Shown piece by piece: positions 1 to 8,648 of a DNA stretch of 54,391 nt. This DNA is from Afipia sp. (lineage in GTDB: Bacteria; Pseudomonadota; Alphaproteobacteria; Rhizobiales; Xanthobacteraceae). The stretch is taken from NCBI GenBank assembly GCA_017308495.1, contig JAFKES010000121.1:1-54391 (forward strand), given 5' to 3'. The position numbers and the translations under genes are program-made. The number at the start of each line of letters is the position of its first letter. Within the stretch, counting starts at the first letter, position 1. Below the pieces are notes generated by a model. It worked only from the letters and a program-made list of their open reading frames with translations, made no database searches and had not been told where the DNA came from.

Positions 1-99
1 ACTCAGCCCGTTTACACGCGGGCGATGTCCATGGGTCTTGGAGACAAAGATACCGCCGCGGTCTTCGAGGTCTTGAGAGAAACCAAGGATAAATTCTAA
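1..99 (+). CDS. C-terminal end of a beta-hydroxyacid (3-hydroxyisobutyrate-type) dehydrogenase, partial
   Basis: The window opens inside a reading frame that runs for 32 codons to a TAA at 97-99. The tail contains a G-L-G-D-K-D-T-A-A-V-F segment followed by a short helix. This resembles the C-terminal helix of the NAD(P)-binding 6-phosphogluconate or 3-hydroxyisobutyrate dehydrogenase family, where a G-x-G-D/E-x-D-x-x-A-V motif closes the all-helical domain. The cofactor-binding half lies outside the window, so the assignment rests on this short motif only. It could be another protein with a similar helix. Confidence 0.4.
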   Translation, partial: TQPVYTRAMSMGLGDKDTAAVFEVLRETKDKF

Positions 100-746
100 C
101 CAGACGTGTGGGTGGATATGATCAGGATGAAGGCGCACGCCAGCGCGACGAACGAAATGTAGCATCTGGCTGTTTTCTCACTGCACGGCGCAATCCGCCT
201 GAAGCGCGTGAGCTTGCCGACATTCTGATCGATCCAGGCGCAACCCTTGTGGAGAATCTCTGGAAAGCAGGCAGGCCCAAGCCCCCATTGAGTGGCCCCG
301 GTTGGGACATCCGCCTAGAACCGGCGGCTACGCCACGAGCTTTGCTGCGGGCCAGATGAGTGCTTCCGGCGCTGATGATCAATATTCGCTGACTGGTGGT
401 GGAGGCAGCCCTGTTCGAACCGGCCTCTGCCTCGGAAATTCCCTGTTTACGGAGAATGTCAGCGAAATGGGTTTCCGCGAAGTCTGTCCCCGCTTGAAAC
501 AAGTCAAAAATCAAAAAAAGATAATCAAGGGGATGAAGTGTCATTCTCTGCTCCAACAAACAGTGAATTTCACAAGGCAACAATGCATTTGCGAGGCTTT
601 TAGCGACTGCGTCCGAGTAGAATGCCTCACCACTTCATGATCAGCGAATTTCAAGCATAGTGATCTCGAGCAAGCGCTAGCGCTATCACGACGTCCTTTC
701 GACTGGCGCCGAACAACGAGCTCAAACCGTGGAGACGGCAGATAAG
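100..746. other. Intergenic stretch, no supported gene
   Basis: About 650 bases separate the partial dehydrogenase from the DUF4239 gene. Open frames exist on both strands (for example 108-359, 302-640 and 122-583 on the minus strand), but none has a convincing ribosome binding site, family motif or domain. The stretch around 415-520 resembles the degenerate frames often seen between genes in Bradyrhizobiaceae, but I could not tie it to a named element. Confidence 0.5.
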
Positions 747-1541
747 ATGAGCGAAGCCATATACGGTCTGGCCTTTTTGGTGCTGTTCAGCCTCAGCGCG
801 CTCGGCGGGGTGGCGCTGCGAGGTCGCCTGCATGAGCAGCACCTCTCGAGCGAGAACATGGACGCGGTCCGCCTGGTCACGGGCCTGCTCGTCACCTTCG
901 CAGCCCTGATCCTGAGCCTTCAGTTGTCGACGGTGAGAGCAGACTTCAATGCGGCCAGCAGGGACCGAGCGATATATGCGGCCCGACTGGCCAATCTTGA
1001 CCAGTGCCTGCGCAGACTCGGCCCCGAGATCGCGCCAACGCGGTTACGCCTTCGCCAATATACCGCGGCCGTTATTGCGAGCACCTGGCCGGCAGAGCCG
1101 CCGCCATTTGTCGAAGGGATGCCGGACGTGAAGCAGATGGCCCTCCTCGGCGAGGATTCCCACCTGACCGAAATGATCCAGGAAATCGGCACGGCGATCG
1201 ACACTCTGGCTCCGGCAGACACGGGTGCAAGCAATACGGTTGCCCGCTGCCGGGCGGACTATCAAGCGGTGAAGGAAGGGCGGTGGGCTGTCATCGAGGA
1301 CATCCATACCCCCTCTGGGGATCTGTTCGTCTTCCTGATCAGCCTGTGGCTCGCACTTGTCTTCTTAAGCTTCGGATTGCAGATTCCACGACGCCGGCTT
1401 ACCACCATCGTACTATTGATCGGTGTGTTGTCCATCTCGAGCGTCATGTTTGTCATCGTCGATCTGGGCAGGCCCTATGGCGGATTCTTCGGGATTCCCA
1501 GCACGGCCATGCGAGATGCGCTGACGGACATGAGCCCTTGA
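747..1541 (+). CDS. DUF4239 (bestrophin-like) membrane protein
   Basis: The 264-residue product has two N-terminal membrane segments (about 4-22 and 42-60), a soluble middle of about 130 residues, and two C-terminal membrane segments (about 192-211 and 218-238). It ends with G-R-P-Y-G-G-F-F-G-I. This layout and the small-residue motif after the last helix are typical of DUF4239, a family distantly related to bestrophin channels. Its transport function is unproven. The ATG at 747 is preferred over a GTG at 729, because a GGAG lies at 731-734 and the ATG product begins directly at the first hydrophobic helix. No operon partner is evident. Confidence 0.72.
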   Translation: MSEAIYGLAFLVLFSLSALGGVALRGRLHEQHLSSENMDAVRLVTGLLVTFAALILSLQLSTVRADFNAASRDRAIYAARLANLDQCLRRLGPEIAPTRLRLRQYTAAVIASTWPAEPPPFVEGMPDVKQMALLGEDSHLTEMIQEIGTAIDTLAPADTGASNTVARCRADYQAVKEGRWAVIEDIHTPSGDLFVFLISLWLALVFLSFGLQIPRRRLTTIVLLIGVLSISSVMFVIVDLGRPYGGFFGIPSTAMRDALTDMSP

Positions 1542-1571
1542 ATCTCGCGCAAAAAACAGTCCACCAGAAGG

Positions 1572-2561
1572 CTATGATGTGCGGTTGATTGCCAGAAGGT
1601 CGACACCGTCCTTCTGGTGCCGGGTCAGTTCGGCCAACAATCCTTCGTCCGACAAATCGAGCTGATGCGAATGCTTCCAGTCGTGGCTGAAGATGTCGAC
1701 CATACGCTCGACCACAGGCCTGGAATCCGTCTCGATAGCCAGTTCCCGGCGCGAATCGAAACTGCCAGGCGCCAGATTGATCGATCCGACAATCGCGCGG
1801 CTCTCGTCGGCAACAAGCATCTTGCCATGCAGCTTGAGATCCTTCAGCCGCCGCACCTTGGCGCCGACATCTTCCATGATCCGCAGACCGCCGACTCCTT
1901 CGACGAGCTTTTCCGCCTTTAGTTTGTGAGAGGGCTTGGCCATGATGTGGACCTTGACCCCGCGATTGACGGCACGCACCAGCCTCTCGATAATCACCGT
2001 GTCCTGATAACGTTCGTTCTGTATCCAGAGGCTGTGCTTTGCCGAATCGATGAACGATGCGATCCGCATGCGACCATTGTTGGGGCACCAGATCAGATGC
2101 GACTCCTCATCCGGCGCGAAAGGGCGATGATGGAAGTCGTGATCGAAACACTTCACCATTTCGGCCACTTCGGACTTCCTGGTGGTTATCACCGCATAAT
2201 CGCGGGTTTCCGTCAGATCACGACTTTCCCAGTTCAGTGACTCCACGAACCCGATCTCATCGTCGATCACCATCGACTTCTGATGGGTGACGGCGAATTC
2301 AGGGCTGCTGTCGCGAACGTCGATTCCTGCGGCCAACAGCGTCTTTCTCGCATATTCATTGTCGCTTTCTCCGTTGCGCCTCGCCGGATTGAGCATCACC
2401 CTTACATGCACGCCGCGATGCCGAGCCGCGATCACCGCACCGAGAAGCGCGGTATCGGTAAAGAGAAACATCCGAATATTGAGCGATCTTTTCGCGCCGT
2501 TAATCGGCGCGATGATCGCATCGGCGGTGTCATCTGGAAAAACAACCAGTGAATGACTCAT
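1572..2561 (-). CDS. Phospholipase D-like protein (cardiolipin synthase-type)
   Basis: The 329-residue protein carries two HKD motifs, H93-x-K95-x4-D100 and H245-x-K247-x4-D252. Each is followed by the usual G/E-S-x-N segment (E-S-L-N-W and G-S-I-N-L). Two HKD motifs in one chain form a complete active site for phosphodiester transfer through a covalent phosphohistidine. Bacterial relatives include cardiolipin synthases and PLD nucleases. No N-terminal membrane helix is visible, unlike classical ClsA, so it is probably soluble or peripheral. It is transcribed in the same direction as the ABC exporter whose stop lies 18 bases upstream of this start, suggesting co-transcription. The exact substrate cannot be told from sequence. 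Confidence 0.85.
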   Translation of the reverse strand: MSHSLVVFPDDTADAIIAPINGAKRSLNIRMFLFTDTALLGAVIAARHRGVHVRVMLNPARRNGESDNEYARKTLLAAGIDVRDSSPEFAVTHQKSMVIDDEIGFVESLNWESRDLTETRDYAVITTRKSEVAEMVKCFDHDFHHRPFAPDEESHLIWCPNNGRMRIASFIDSAKHSLWIQNERYQDTVIIERLVRAVNRGVKVHIMAKPSHKLKAEKLVEGVGGLRIMEDVGAKVRRLKDLKLHGKMLVADESRAIVGSINLAPGSFDSRRELAIETDSRPVVERMVDIFSHDWKHSHQLDLSDEGLLAELTRHQKDGVDLLAINRTS

Positions 2562-2579
2562 ATTGCCGTCCCCAAATTA

Positions 2580-4373
2580 TTAGTTCGCCTGAGCGGAAAT
2601 AGGATGCGACGCTCCATTCTGAATGCGGCAAAGCTCGGCATAGACACCATCCATTGCAATCAAGTCGTCATTCGCACCCTGCTCGACGACGACACCATCC
2701 TTGAGAACAACGATTTTATCGGCATCCCGGATGGTGCTAAGGCGATGTGCGATCATCAGCACGGTCCGTCCCTTCATCAACCGACGCAGCCCCTCGATGA
2801 CGAGTTGCTCGGATTCGGCATCAAGCGCCGCTGTGGGCTCGTCGAGGATCATGATCGGCGCGTTCCGGACAACCGCGCGCGCAATCCCGATTCGCTGGCG
2901 CTGGCCGCCCGACAGGGTATCGCCACGTTCGCCCACCATGGAATCGTAGCCATGCGGCATCCGCCGGATGAACTCATCTGCATTGGCCACCTTTGCCGCG
3001 GCAACGATGTCCTCATGCGTTGCGTGCGGCCGGCCATAGGCAATGTTCTCGCGAATCGTTCCCCGGAACAGCACGGTTTCCTGAAGAACAAATCCGATCT
3101 GCTCGCGCAATGCCGCCAGCTGGAGTGAGCCGATATCCTGACCATCCACCAGTATCCGCCCGCCGCTTGGTTCATAGAAGCGCGGAATCAGACTCAGTAT
3201 CGTGGACTTTCCGGAGCCGGTCGGACCGACGATTCCCACGATCTGTCCGGGGCTCACCTCAAAAGAGACGTCGCGCAGAACCGGCGCATCCTTCTCATAC
3301 CCAAACGCGACGTGCTCAAAGCGGATTCCTCCGAGCATGCGGCCGGGATGGATTGCATCCTTCGACACAGGAATGATGTCGTCTGCCGACAGAATGCCCT
3401 GGATCCGCTCGAGCGCAACGGTCGCCTGCGCAACGGTACTGGCCATGCCGGCGAGATCTTTCACGGGCTTAAAGAATCTCGTGAGATAGGCGAGATAGAC
3501 CGTGAGAGCGCCCGCTGTCATCGTTCCGGCCACAATCAGCGCCGTACCTCTCCACAGCACGATCGCGGTGCAAGCCGCGACGACGACGGTGACGAGAGGT
3601 GAAAGGATGGACTTGACTTGCCGGGCGCGAAGCGCGGCGTCAACCGACGCATGGCTCGCAGCCTCCAGCCGCGCGAACTCCAGATCCTGCGCACCGAATG
3701 CCTTCACGACACGCATCGAGCCCAGACCCTGCTGCACTACGGTCAGCATCTCGCTTTGCCGTGTCCGAACAATACGGGTCACGCCCTTGACGGCGTTCTT
3801 GAGCTTCATCACGAACACAAGGAGGAACGGCGCTATGCCGAGCGCGATGAGCGTGAAGTCCCAGTCGAGCCAGAGCATCAAGCCGACCATGAACACGATT
3901 GTAACGAGATCGACAATGATATCGAGCGTCGACGACGACGCGAAACTCTGGAGGGTGTCGACATCCGTCATGATCGTGGAAATCAGCGAGCCGACCTTTG
4001 CATTGTCATAGTATCGCAAGGACAACCGATGCAGATGATGATAGATGCGCAGTCGCAAATCGTTCGCGACCCACTGTCCGACGCTTGTGGTATAGTAGTT
4101 ATCGATATAGGTCGCGGCTGCACCAACCACGGCGATGGCTAGCGTTGCAAGGCCCGCGAACAAAGCGACCCCCATGGCGTGGTGGCCAATGCCGTAATCA
4201 TGAGCCCAGCTCAGCCAGTCCGGCAGCCTGTGCTGACCAAGCGCATCGTCCAGAACAAGCTTCAGCGTCCATGGCGCCGCCAAAGTCGCAGCGATTTCGA
4301 CCATCATGGCGGCGAGCACAATTGCCAGCCACCAGCGATATGGACGCAGCAGATCCACGACCAAGCGGGTCAT
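2580..4373 (-). CDS. ABC exporter, fused permease and ATPase (MsbA-like)
   Basis: The 597-residue half-transporter has about six membrane helices in residues 13-310. A nucleotide-binding domain follows, with Walker A G-P-T-G-S-G-K-S-T (383-391), the signature L-S-G-G-Q (487-491), Walker B I-M-I-L-D-E (507-512) and an H-loop histidine at 543. It should act as a homodimer exporting a lipid, peptide or drug. The frame stays open to 4451, but the ATG at 4373 is chosen because the conserved first transmembrane segment begins right after it. The PLD-like gene follows 18 bases downstream on the same strand, so a lipid-related role for the pair is possible but is only inference. Confidence 0.9.
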   Translation of the reverse strand: MTRLVVDLLRPYRWWLAIVLAAMMVEIAATLAAPWTLKLVLDDALGQHRLPDWLSWAHDYGIGHHAMGVALFAGLATLAIAVVGAAATYIDNYYTTSVGQWVANDLRLRIYHHLHRLSLRYYDNAKVGSLISTIMTDVDTLQSFASSSTLDIIVDLVTIVFMVGLMLWLDWDFTLIALGIAPFLLVFVMKLKNAVKGVTRIVRTRQSEMLTVVQQGLGSMRVVKAFGAQDLEFARLEAASHASVDAALRARQVKSILSPLVTVVVAACTAIVLWRGTALIVAGTMTAGALTVYLAYLTRFFKPVKDLAGMASTVAQATVALERIQGILSADDIIPVSKDAIHPGRMLGGIRFEHVAFGYEKDAPVLRDVSFEVSPGQIVGIVGPTGSGKSTILSLIPRFYEPSGGRILVDGQDIGSLQLAALREQIGFVLQETVLFRGTIRENIAYGRPHATHEDIVAAAKVANADEFIRRMPHGYDSMVGERGDTLSGGQRQRIGIARAVVRNAPIMILDEPTAALDAESEQLVIEGLRRLMKGRTVLMIAHRLSTIRDADKIVVLKDGVVVEQGANDDLIAMDGVYAELCRIQNGASHPISAQAN

Positions 4374-4718
4374 TTTGACAATCCTGAATGAACAATCGCG
4401 ACAAGGCTGATGCATCCAACGATGCCAGGCATCGCGCCGGACCAAACCCATCTCCCGGCGAATCTTTACTGGCCCCGATCAACCCGTTCAAATATGGCTT
4501 CGATATACGGCTATCCGCGCCCAATATGGCTGCCGCAAAGCCCGGCATCGGACATCCCGACAATCCCTCCCCGATACTCGGCAGAGGCTCGGTCCGGCCG
4601 CGCGGAACCGGCCGTTTCACCCGTGCGGGAGACGCGGTTCGCGACACCGCTGAATTCTTCAGCGATCGATCCAACGACAGGCGATCCGGGAGCTTGGGTG
4701 GCTCGGACCGATTACGCC
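4374..4718. other. Intergenic stretch, no supported gene
   Basis: This stretch lies between the ABC exporter start and the end of the cysteine-rich protein gene. A 133-residue plus-strand frame (4388-4789) and a minus-strand frame overlap each other and the flanking genes, and have no recognisable motif or ribosome binding site. The exporter's promoter presumably lies near 4374-4450. I see no strong hairpin or repeat. Confidence 0.5.
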
Positions 4719-4988
4719 TTAACGAAAGTGTTCGGGCCGCAGTTTTGTTTTTCCTTGCGGTGAGAATTCCGCAGCACACGCCCGCGTGAGACTATTCCGA
4801 TTCTGACTGAGACAAGCCTCGATCTGCGCGACGTTGGGAATATCCGCGATGCACAAACGAAATGCATCGCCCATGCAAGCCGACCGCTGCTGTGAAGTCC
4901 CTTGCGCATGCGCCGTCACAGGCCGCATCGCGAATGTCAGAAAGCAAGCGACGACAATCCACGCGAACTTTACCGACCCGATCTTCAT
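4719..4988 (-). CDS. Small secreted cysteine-rich protein
   Basis: The 89-residue product begins with a Sec signal peptide (hydrophobic core in residues 6-20, likely cleavage after A-H-A). One cysteine-rich module follows, with the pattern C-x-G-D-A-F-R-L-C then E-A-C-L-S-Q-N-R-N-S-L-T-R-A-C. This pattern (C ... C ... C-L-x-x-N-x-x-x-L-x-x-x-C) matches the Cys-rich FGFR/GLG1-type repeat that occurs in many short periplasmic proteins of rhizobia. Function is unknown. An AGGAG at 4996-5000 sits 7 bases before the ATG at 4988, which decides the start over an in-frame GTG at 4994. A related protein is encoded at 33489-33716. Confidence 0.75.
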   Translation of the reverse strand: MKIGSVKFAWIVVACFLTFAMRPVTAHAQGTSQQRSACMGDAFRLCIADIPNVAQIEACLSQNRNSLTRACAAEFSPQGKTKLRPEHFR

Positions 4989-5389
4989 ACACACTCTCCT
5001 GCTTGCCGAGATGCCAGTGGCTGAAGCACTTCAATAAACGGACGATATCATTCCACACAAATAGCTCGTTGCTATGGCGCCATCGCTCCGCGCTCTAGCT
5101 GCGGCTGGCCATATCTTTCTCCGATACCCGCATATTAACACCGTATTTGTTATGGCGCGCTCGCATGATGCATATGCCACCGTGGTCGGCGGGCAAGGTT
5201 CATCGAACCCGCGCCGGAGCCGACAGAAATGTCGGACCCGGAATACGCGCCGCTCTCTCGGCCTTTGATCCGAGGGGCGCGGTCCGTTCAGATCATTCAT
5301 TGGGTTGAAACAAACCGGCAGCCAGACCGGATGCAGGCGATCGCCTGACCCGCATGGCTTGGCGCGAAACGTCTCGAAAGGAGACTCAC
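4989..5389. other. Divergent intergenic region, no supported gene
   Basis: This is the promoter region between the minus-strand cysteine-rich gene and the plus-strand GCG_CRPN gene. A 64-residue plus-strand frame (5074-5268) lacks a ribosome binding site and any family signature and is not called. Confidence 0.5.
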
Positions 5390-5722
5390 ATGCTTGCATC
5401 CAGAATGGCCCTTGTTGTCGGTCTGGCCTCGGCGCTTGTCCTGTCCATCGGCGCAGCCGCTCACGCGGCGCCTGTCGCAGCAGCCAATATCGGTCAGGAG
5501 TCGCTGACCATCCAGGTCTCGGGCGGCTGCGGTCCGAACGCCTGGCGTGGCCCGTGGGGCCACTGTCGCAACACGCCCTACTATGGCCCGCTCCCGAATG
5601 GCTACTACCAGCCCGAGCCGCATCCGGTCTTCGGCTGCCCTGAGGGATATTGGCGCGGCCCATGGGGGCACTGCCGCAACACCCCATACCACGGCCGCCT
5701 GCCGAATGGCGGATGGAAATAA
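5390..5722 (+). CDS. GCG_CRPN-type secreted repeat protein
   Basis: The 110-residue product has a Sec signal peptide (hydrophobic core residues 5-22, cleavage near A-H-A-A). Two copies follow of a G-C-G/P...W-R-G-P-W-G-H-C-R-N-T-P-Y module ending in L-P-N-G. The first copy starts with G-G-C-G-P-N-A-W-R-G, the diagnostic GCG_CRPN prefix known from small exported proteins of Bradyrhizobium and relatives. Each module contributes two cysteines, consistent with periplasmic disulfides. AAGGAG lies just before the ATG at 5390. Function is unknown. The family is a useful taxonomic marker for Bradyrhizobiaceae. Confidence 0.85.
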   Translation: MLASRMALVVGLASALVLSIGAAAHAAPVAAANIGQESLTIQVSGGCGPNAWRGPWGHCRNTPYYGPLPNGYYQPEPHPVFGCPEGYWRGPWGHCRNTPYHGRLPNGGWK

Positions 5723-5744
5723 CGTCGATTGATCGACATGCGGC

Positions 5745-5773
5745 GCGCCTCTCGCATGCAGTGAGAGAGGCGC
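5745..5773 (+). terminator. Hairpin after the GCG_CRPN gene, possible terminator
   Basis: A 9-bp perfect stem (GCGCCTCTC at 5745-5753 with GAGAGGCGC at 5765-5773) encloses an 11-base loop 22 bases after the stop codon. No T-run follows, so it may be an mRNA-stabilising or Rho-assisted structure rather than a classical intrinsic terminator. Confidence 0.45.
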
Positions 5774-5855
5774 GTCGCCAGCGACAGACTGCAGATTCGC
5801 TGCCTCCGGCGTCTCAGTCGCCGACTCAAACAGTTCGCGGATGCGATTCTGATTT

Positions 5856-5879
5856 TCGCGCTGATCGCGATCAGCGCGA
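5856..5879. promoter_or_regulatory. Perfect 24-bp palindrome upstream of the DUF4403 gene
   Basis: The 24 bases at 5856-5879 are identical to their own reverse complement, centred on GATCGCGATC. The palindrome ends 45 bases before the ATG at 5925. Its position suits an operator for a dimeric regulator or the 5' hairpin of the DUF4403 transcript. No binding factor can be named. Confidence 0.4.
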
Positions 5880-5924
5880 TCGCAACGCCGTCCGCTTACG
5901 AAGTCATCTGACGGAAGGCTCTCG

Positions 5925-7394
5925 ATGACCAAGCGTGTCTCTCCTCGGCATGTCTCCATCGACGACAAGCCGGACCGTAATCGCCATGGCAAGCAGATCA
6001 GCTTCCTGACGGGTTGCTCGCTGGCAATCCTTGTTGCAACGTCCGCTCTCGCGGACAGCAAACCGCCCCTGGCTCCGGATACTCCGCCCCCCGTCATCAC
6101 GACATCCGCGATTTCAGCATCCGTCCAGTTCTCACTGTCTGCTCTCGACCGCGCGCTCGAAAAGAAAGTACCGCGCCGCCTCGCCAGCATCGACGATACA
6201 GGTCGCAGTTGCTGGCAGCGGCGCATCCTGGGCCGGATGATCCATATCGACTGCGAATATTCCGGCTATATTGATCGCACCGGCCCGATCCTGCTGCGAG
6301 CGGAAGATGGACAGCTGAACGCCGCGATCCCCTTGTTCGGTACAGTCTCGGGAGAAGGCATCGGGCGCTTCGCGCGCCTACTGCACGGGACGGGCGAAGG
6401 CCAGCTCACGGTCTATGCGACAGCGCGGCCACGCCTTCGCCCGGACTGGTCCGTATCGCTCGATATGAAAGAAGGCTTTCGATGGCGGGAGCCGCCGATT
6501 CTGGAAATCCTCGGCTTTCACATTGATCTGACCCGCTATATCGATCCGCGCATTCGGGAGCAAATGTCACGCATCCAGCGCGACGCAACCGCAAGCGTGA
6601 ATGCAGCCAACATTCGCGGCAAGGCCGAGACCGCGTGGCGACAGGCGTTCGCGACCGTGCAGATTCTGGACAATCCCCCCATCTGGCTCAAGACAACGCC
6701 TCAAGCCGTAGCGTTTTCAGGCACCCGCGCCAGTGGTGATGTCCTTGAAGGATCGCTGCAGATTTCAGGCGCGATTGAGACCGCTATTGGCGGACAGCCC
6801 GCGCCTTCCAGTCCGACCCCGCTCCCCGCACTTGGCAACGAAGTAAGCGATCCTGGAAAATTCGCGGTCATCATCCCCATGACGATCGGGTATGACCAGA
6901 TCCGCCAGAAAATCTCGGATGCCCTCGCGGCCCGCACGGAGGGCGGCGCCGTGGGCATTCAAGACGTCACGATCTACCCCTCATCGGGGAAGATCGTTGC
7001 AGGTCTGCATCTCAAGCCCGAGAGCGCAGGCTCTGATGGGAGCTGGTTGTATGTCACCGCAACGCCGCAGGTGGATGCCGGAAGCCAGACTCTGCAGTTC
7101 GATTTCGGTGCCATCCCAGACGCCGCGGCCCCCGCCGGATCGCCTCTGGCGACGCTGATCAATGACCCGACCCTGATCCAGAACCTGAAGCAACAGGTCC
7201 AGGTTGCCTTCCAGACCGAGTGGAAAAACGCCCTTGCATCCGCCAGCGCGCGGCTAACACGTCCGCTTGCCGATGGCTTCCGCAGCGAAGGACATCTGAC
7301 ATCAGCGGACCTCTCACGCGTATCTCTGTTGCCCGAGGCGCTGCGGATCGATCTGCGCGCCACCGGCACGCTCAAAATCATTTATGGCATGTGA
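5925..7394 (+). CDS. DUF4403 family exported protein
   Basis: The 489-residue protein has a positively charged N-terminus of about 25 residues, then a hydrophobic signal segment ending in T-S-A-L-A-D. A long beta-rich body follows, with the spacing of DUF4403 proteins: an early S-x-S-A-L-D-R-A-L-E-x-x-V-P motif and a later G-K-I-V-A-G-L-H-L stretch. DUF4403 proteins resemble lipid-binding tubular (TULIP/BPI-like) folds and are found in the envelope, but their role is not established. A GGAAGG precedes the ATG. The lipase gene follows after 21 bases, suggesting one transcript. Confidence 0.75.
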   Translation: MTKRVSPRHVSIDDKPDRNRHGKQISFLTGCSLAILVATSALADSKPPLAPDTPPPVITTSAISASVQFSLSALDRALEKKVPRRLASIDDTGRSCWQRRILGRMIHIDCEYSGYIDRTGPILLRAEDGQLNAAIPLFGTVSGEGIGRFARLLHGTGEGQLTVYATARPRLRPDWSVSLDMKEGFRWREPPILEILGFHIDLTRYIDPRIREQMSRIQRDATASVNAANIRGKAETAWRQAFATVQILDNPPIWLKTTPQAVAFSGTRASGDVLEGSLQISGAIETAIGGQPAPSSPTPLPALGNEVSDPGKFAVIIPMTIGYDQIRQKISDALAARTEGGAVGIQDVTIYPSSGKIVAGLHLKPESAGSDGSWLYVTATPQVDAGSQTLQFDFGAIPDAAAPAGSPLATLINDPTLIQNLKQQVQVAFQTEWKNALASASARLTRPLADGFRSEGHLTSADLSRVSLLPEALRIDLRATGTLKIIYGM

Positions 7395-7415
7395 TTGCCG
7401 CGTGAGGGACCGACC

Positions 7416-8633
7416 ATGAGAAGACTGAGCATGAAGGTGATCGTCGGCGATCGGAGCCGGGCGTTCCGTATCGCGAGCGGCCTTCTGGCAACCTGCCAGA
7501 TTCTCCTTTTCGCCAGCCAGCAAGCCAGAGCACAGACGGCATTCTATCAGGCGTCCGAACAGGAAATTGCTGGAGCGCCCGGCACTCTCATCCGGCAGGA
7601 GCCGATGTTCGGCGCGCCTGACGGCGCTTCCGCGTATCGCGTGCTGTATCGCTCGGCCAGCCCCGACGGACGGCCGATCGCGGTCTCGGGCGTCATCATC
7701 GTCCCGACCGGCCCCGTTCCGGAAGGAGGACGTCCGATCGTGGCCTGGGCACATCCGACCACCGGCATTGTGCCACGATGCGCGCCGTCGCTTGCGATTT
7801 TTATATTTCAGCAGATCGCCGGAAGCCGACAGTTGCTCGACCGCGGCTACGCCATTGCCGCGACGGACTATCCAGGCCTCGGAACGCCGGGACCCCACCC
7901 TTATCTTGTCGGCAACAGCGAAGCGCGCGCCGTGATCGATTCCGTTCGCGCAGCCCGCTCGTTTCCGAACGTCGGCAATGGCGACCGTTATACCGTCTGG
8001 GGCCATTCGCAGGGCGGTCAGGCGGCGCTGTTCACGGGCCTGATCGCGAAAAGTTACGCTCCTGAACTGCGCCTCCTCGGGGTCGCAGCGGCAGCACCGG
8101 CCACCGATCTCGCAACCCTTATGACCGACGATCTCAACAGCAGCGGCGGCCGGAACCTGACGGCCATGACAGTCTGGTCATGGGATCGTGTTTATGGAGC
8201 GCCCATGGACAGGATCATTGCGGCGGGTGCGGTGCCAACCGTCAATCGCCTTGCCGGTGAATGCATCGAATCCATCTTCGATATTCTTATGCGTAGCGAA
8301 ACATCGAAGCCGTTGGCGCAGGACTTCCTGACCATCGCCAATCCGGCGACGATCGAACCATGGCGCACCCTGCTTGTGAACAACACGCCGGGTCCCTTGC
8401 CCCCTTCCATTCCGGTGTTTCTGGCGCAAGGATCGACGGATAGTCTTGTGCGGCCACAAGTCACGCAGGACTATATGCGGCGCCTGTGCAACGCCGGCAG
8501 CCGGGTCAGCCTCCTGATGATGCCAAATGTCGGCCACGGCTTTGCCGGCCGCGACAGCGCGAATGCCGCTGTGGCATGGATGGCCGACCGGTTTGCGGGG
8601 AATGCCGCTCCGAGCAATTGTGGAACGCAATAA
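7416..8633 (+). CDS. Secreted alpha/beta-hydrolase, lipase (LIP family)
   Basis: The 405-residue product has an N-terminal signal segment (about residues 18-40, cleavage near A-R-A-Q). An alpha/beta-hydrolase domain follows, with nucleophile elbow G-H-S198-Q-G-G, a candidate acid in G-S-T-D-S-L and a candidate histidine in N-V-G-H-G-F. The order and the upstream A-T-D-Y-P-G-L-G motif are those of the secretory lipase family (PF03583). It should hydrolyse esters or lipids outside the cytoplasm. A TTG at 7395 is in frame, but the ATG at 7416 preceded by GAGGG is preferred. It follows the DUF4403 gene closely, so both may serve envelope lipid handling; this is inference. Confidence 0.82.
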   Translation: MRRLSMKVIVGDRSRAFRIASGLLATCQILLFASQQARAQTAFYQASEQEIAGAPGTLIRQEPMFGAPDGASAYRVLYRSASPDGRPIAVSGVIIVPTGPVPEGGRPIVAWAHPTTGIVPRCAPSLAIFIFQQIAGSRQLLDRGYAIAATDYPGLGTPGPHPYLVGNSEARAVIDSVRAARSFPNVGNGDRYTVWGHSQGGQAALFTGLIAKSYAPELRLLGVAAAAPATDLATLMTDDLNSSGGRNLTAMTVWSWDRVYGAPMDRIIAAGAVPTVNRLAGECIESIFDILMRSETSKPLAQDFLTIANPATIEPWRTLLVNNTPGPLPPSIPVFLAQGSTDSLVRPQVTQDYMRRLCNAGSRVSLLMMPNVGHGFAGRDSANAAVAWMADRFAGNAAPSNCGTQ

Positions 8634-8648
8634 CCGGGCAACGTTTCC

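Noticed and set aside
122-583. Minus-strand frame of 153 codons near the left end
   Set aside because: No ribosome binding site, family motif or supporting neighbour; composition is that of a chance frame.
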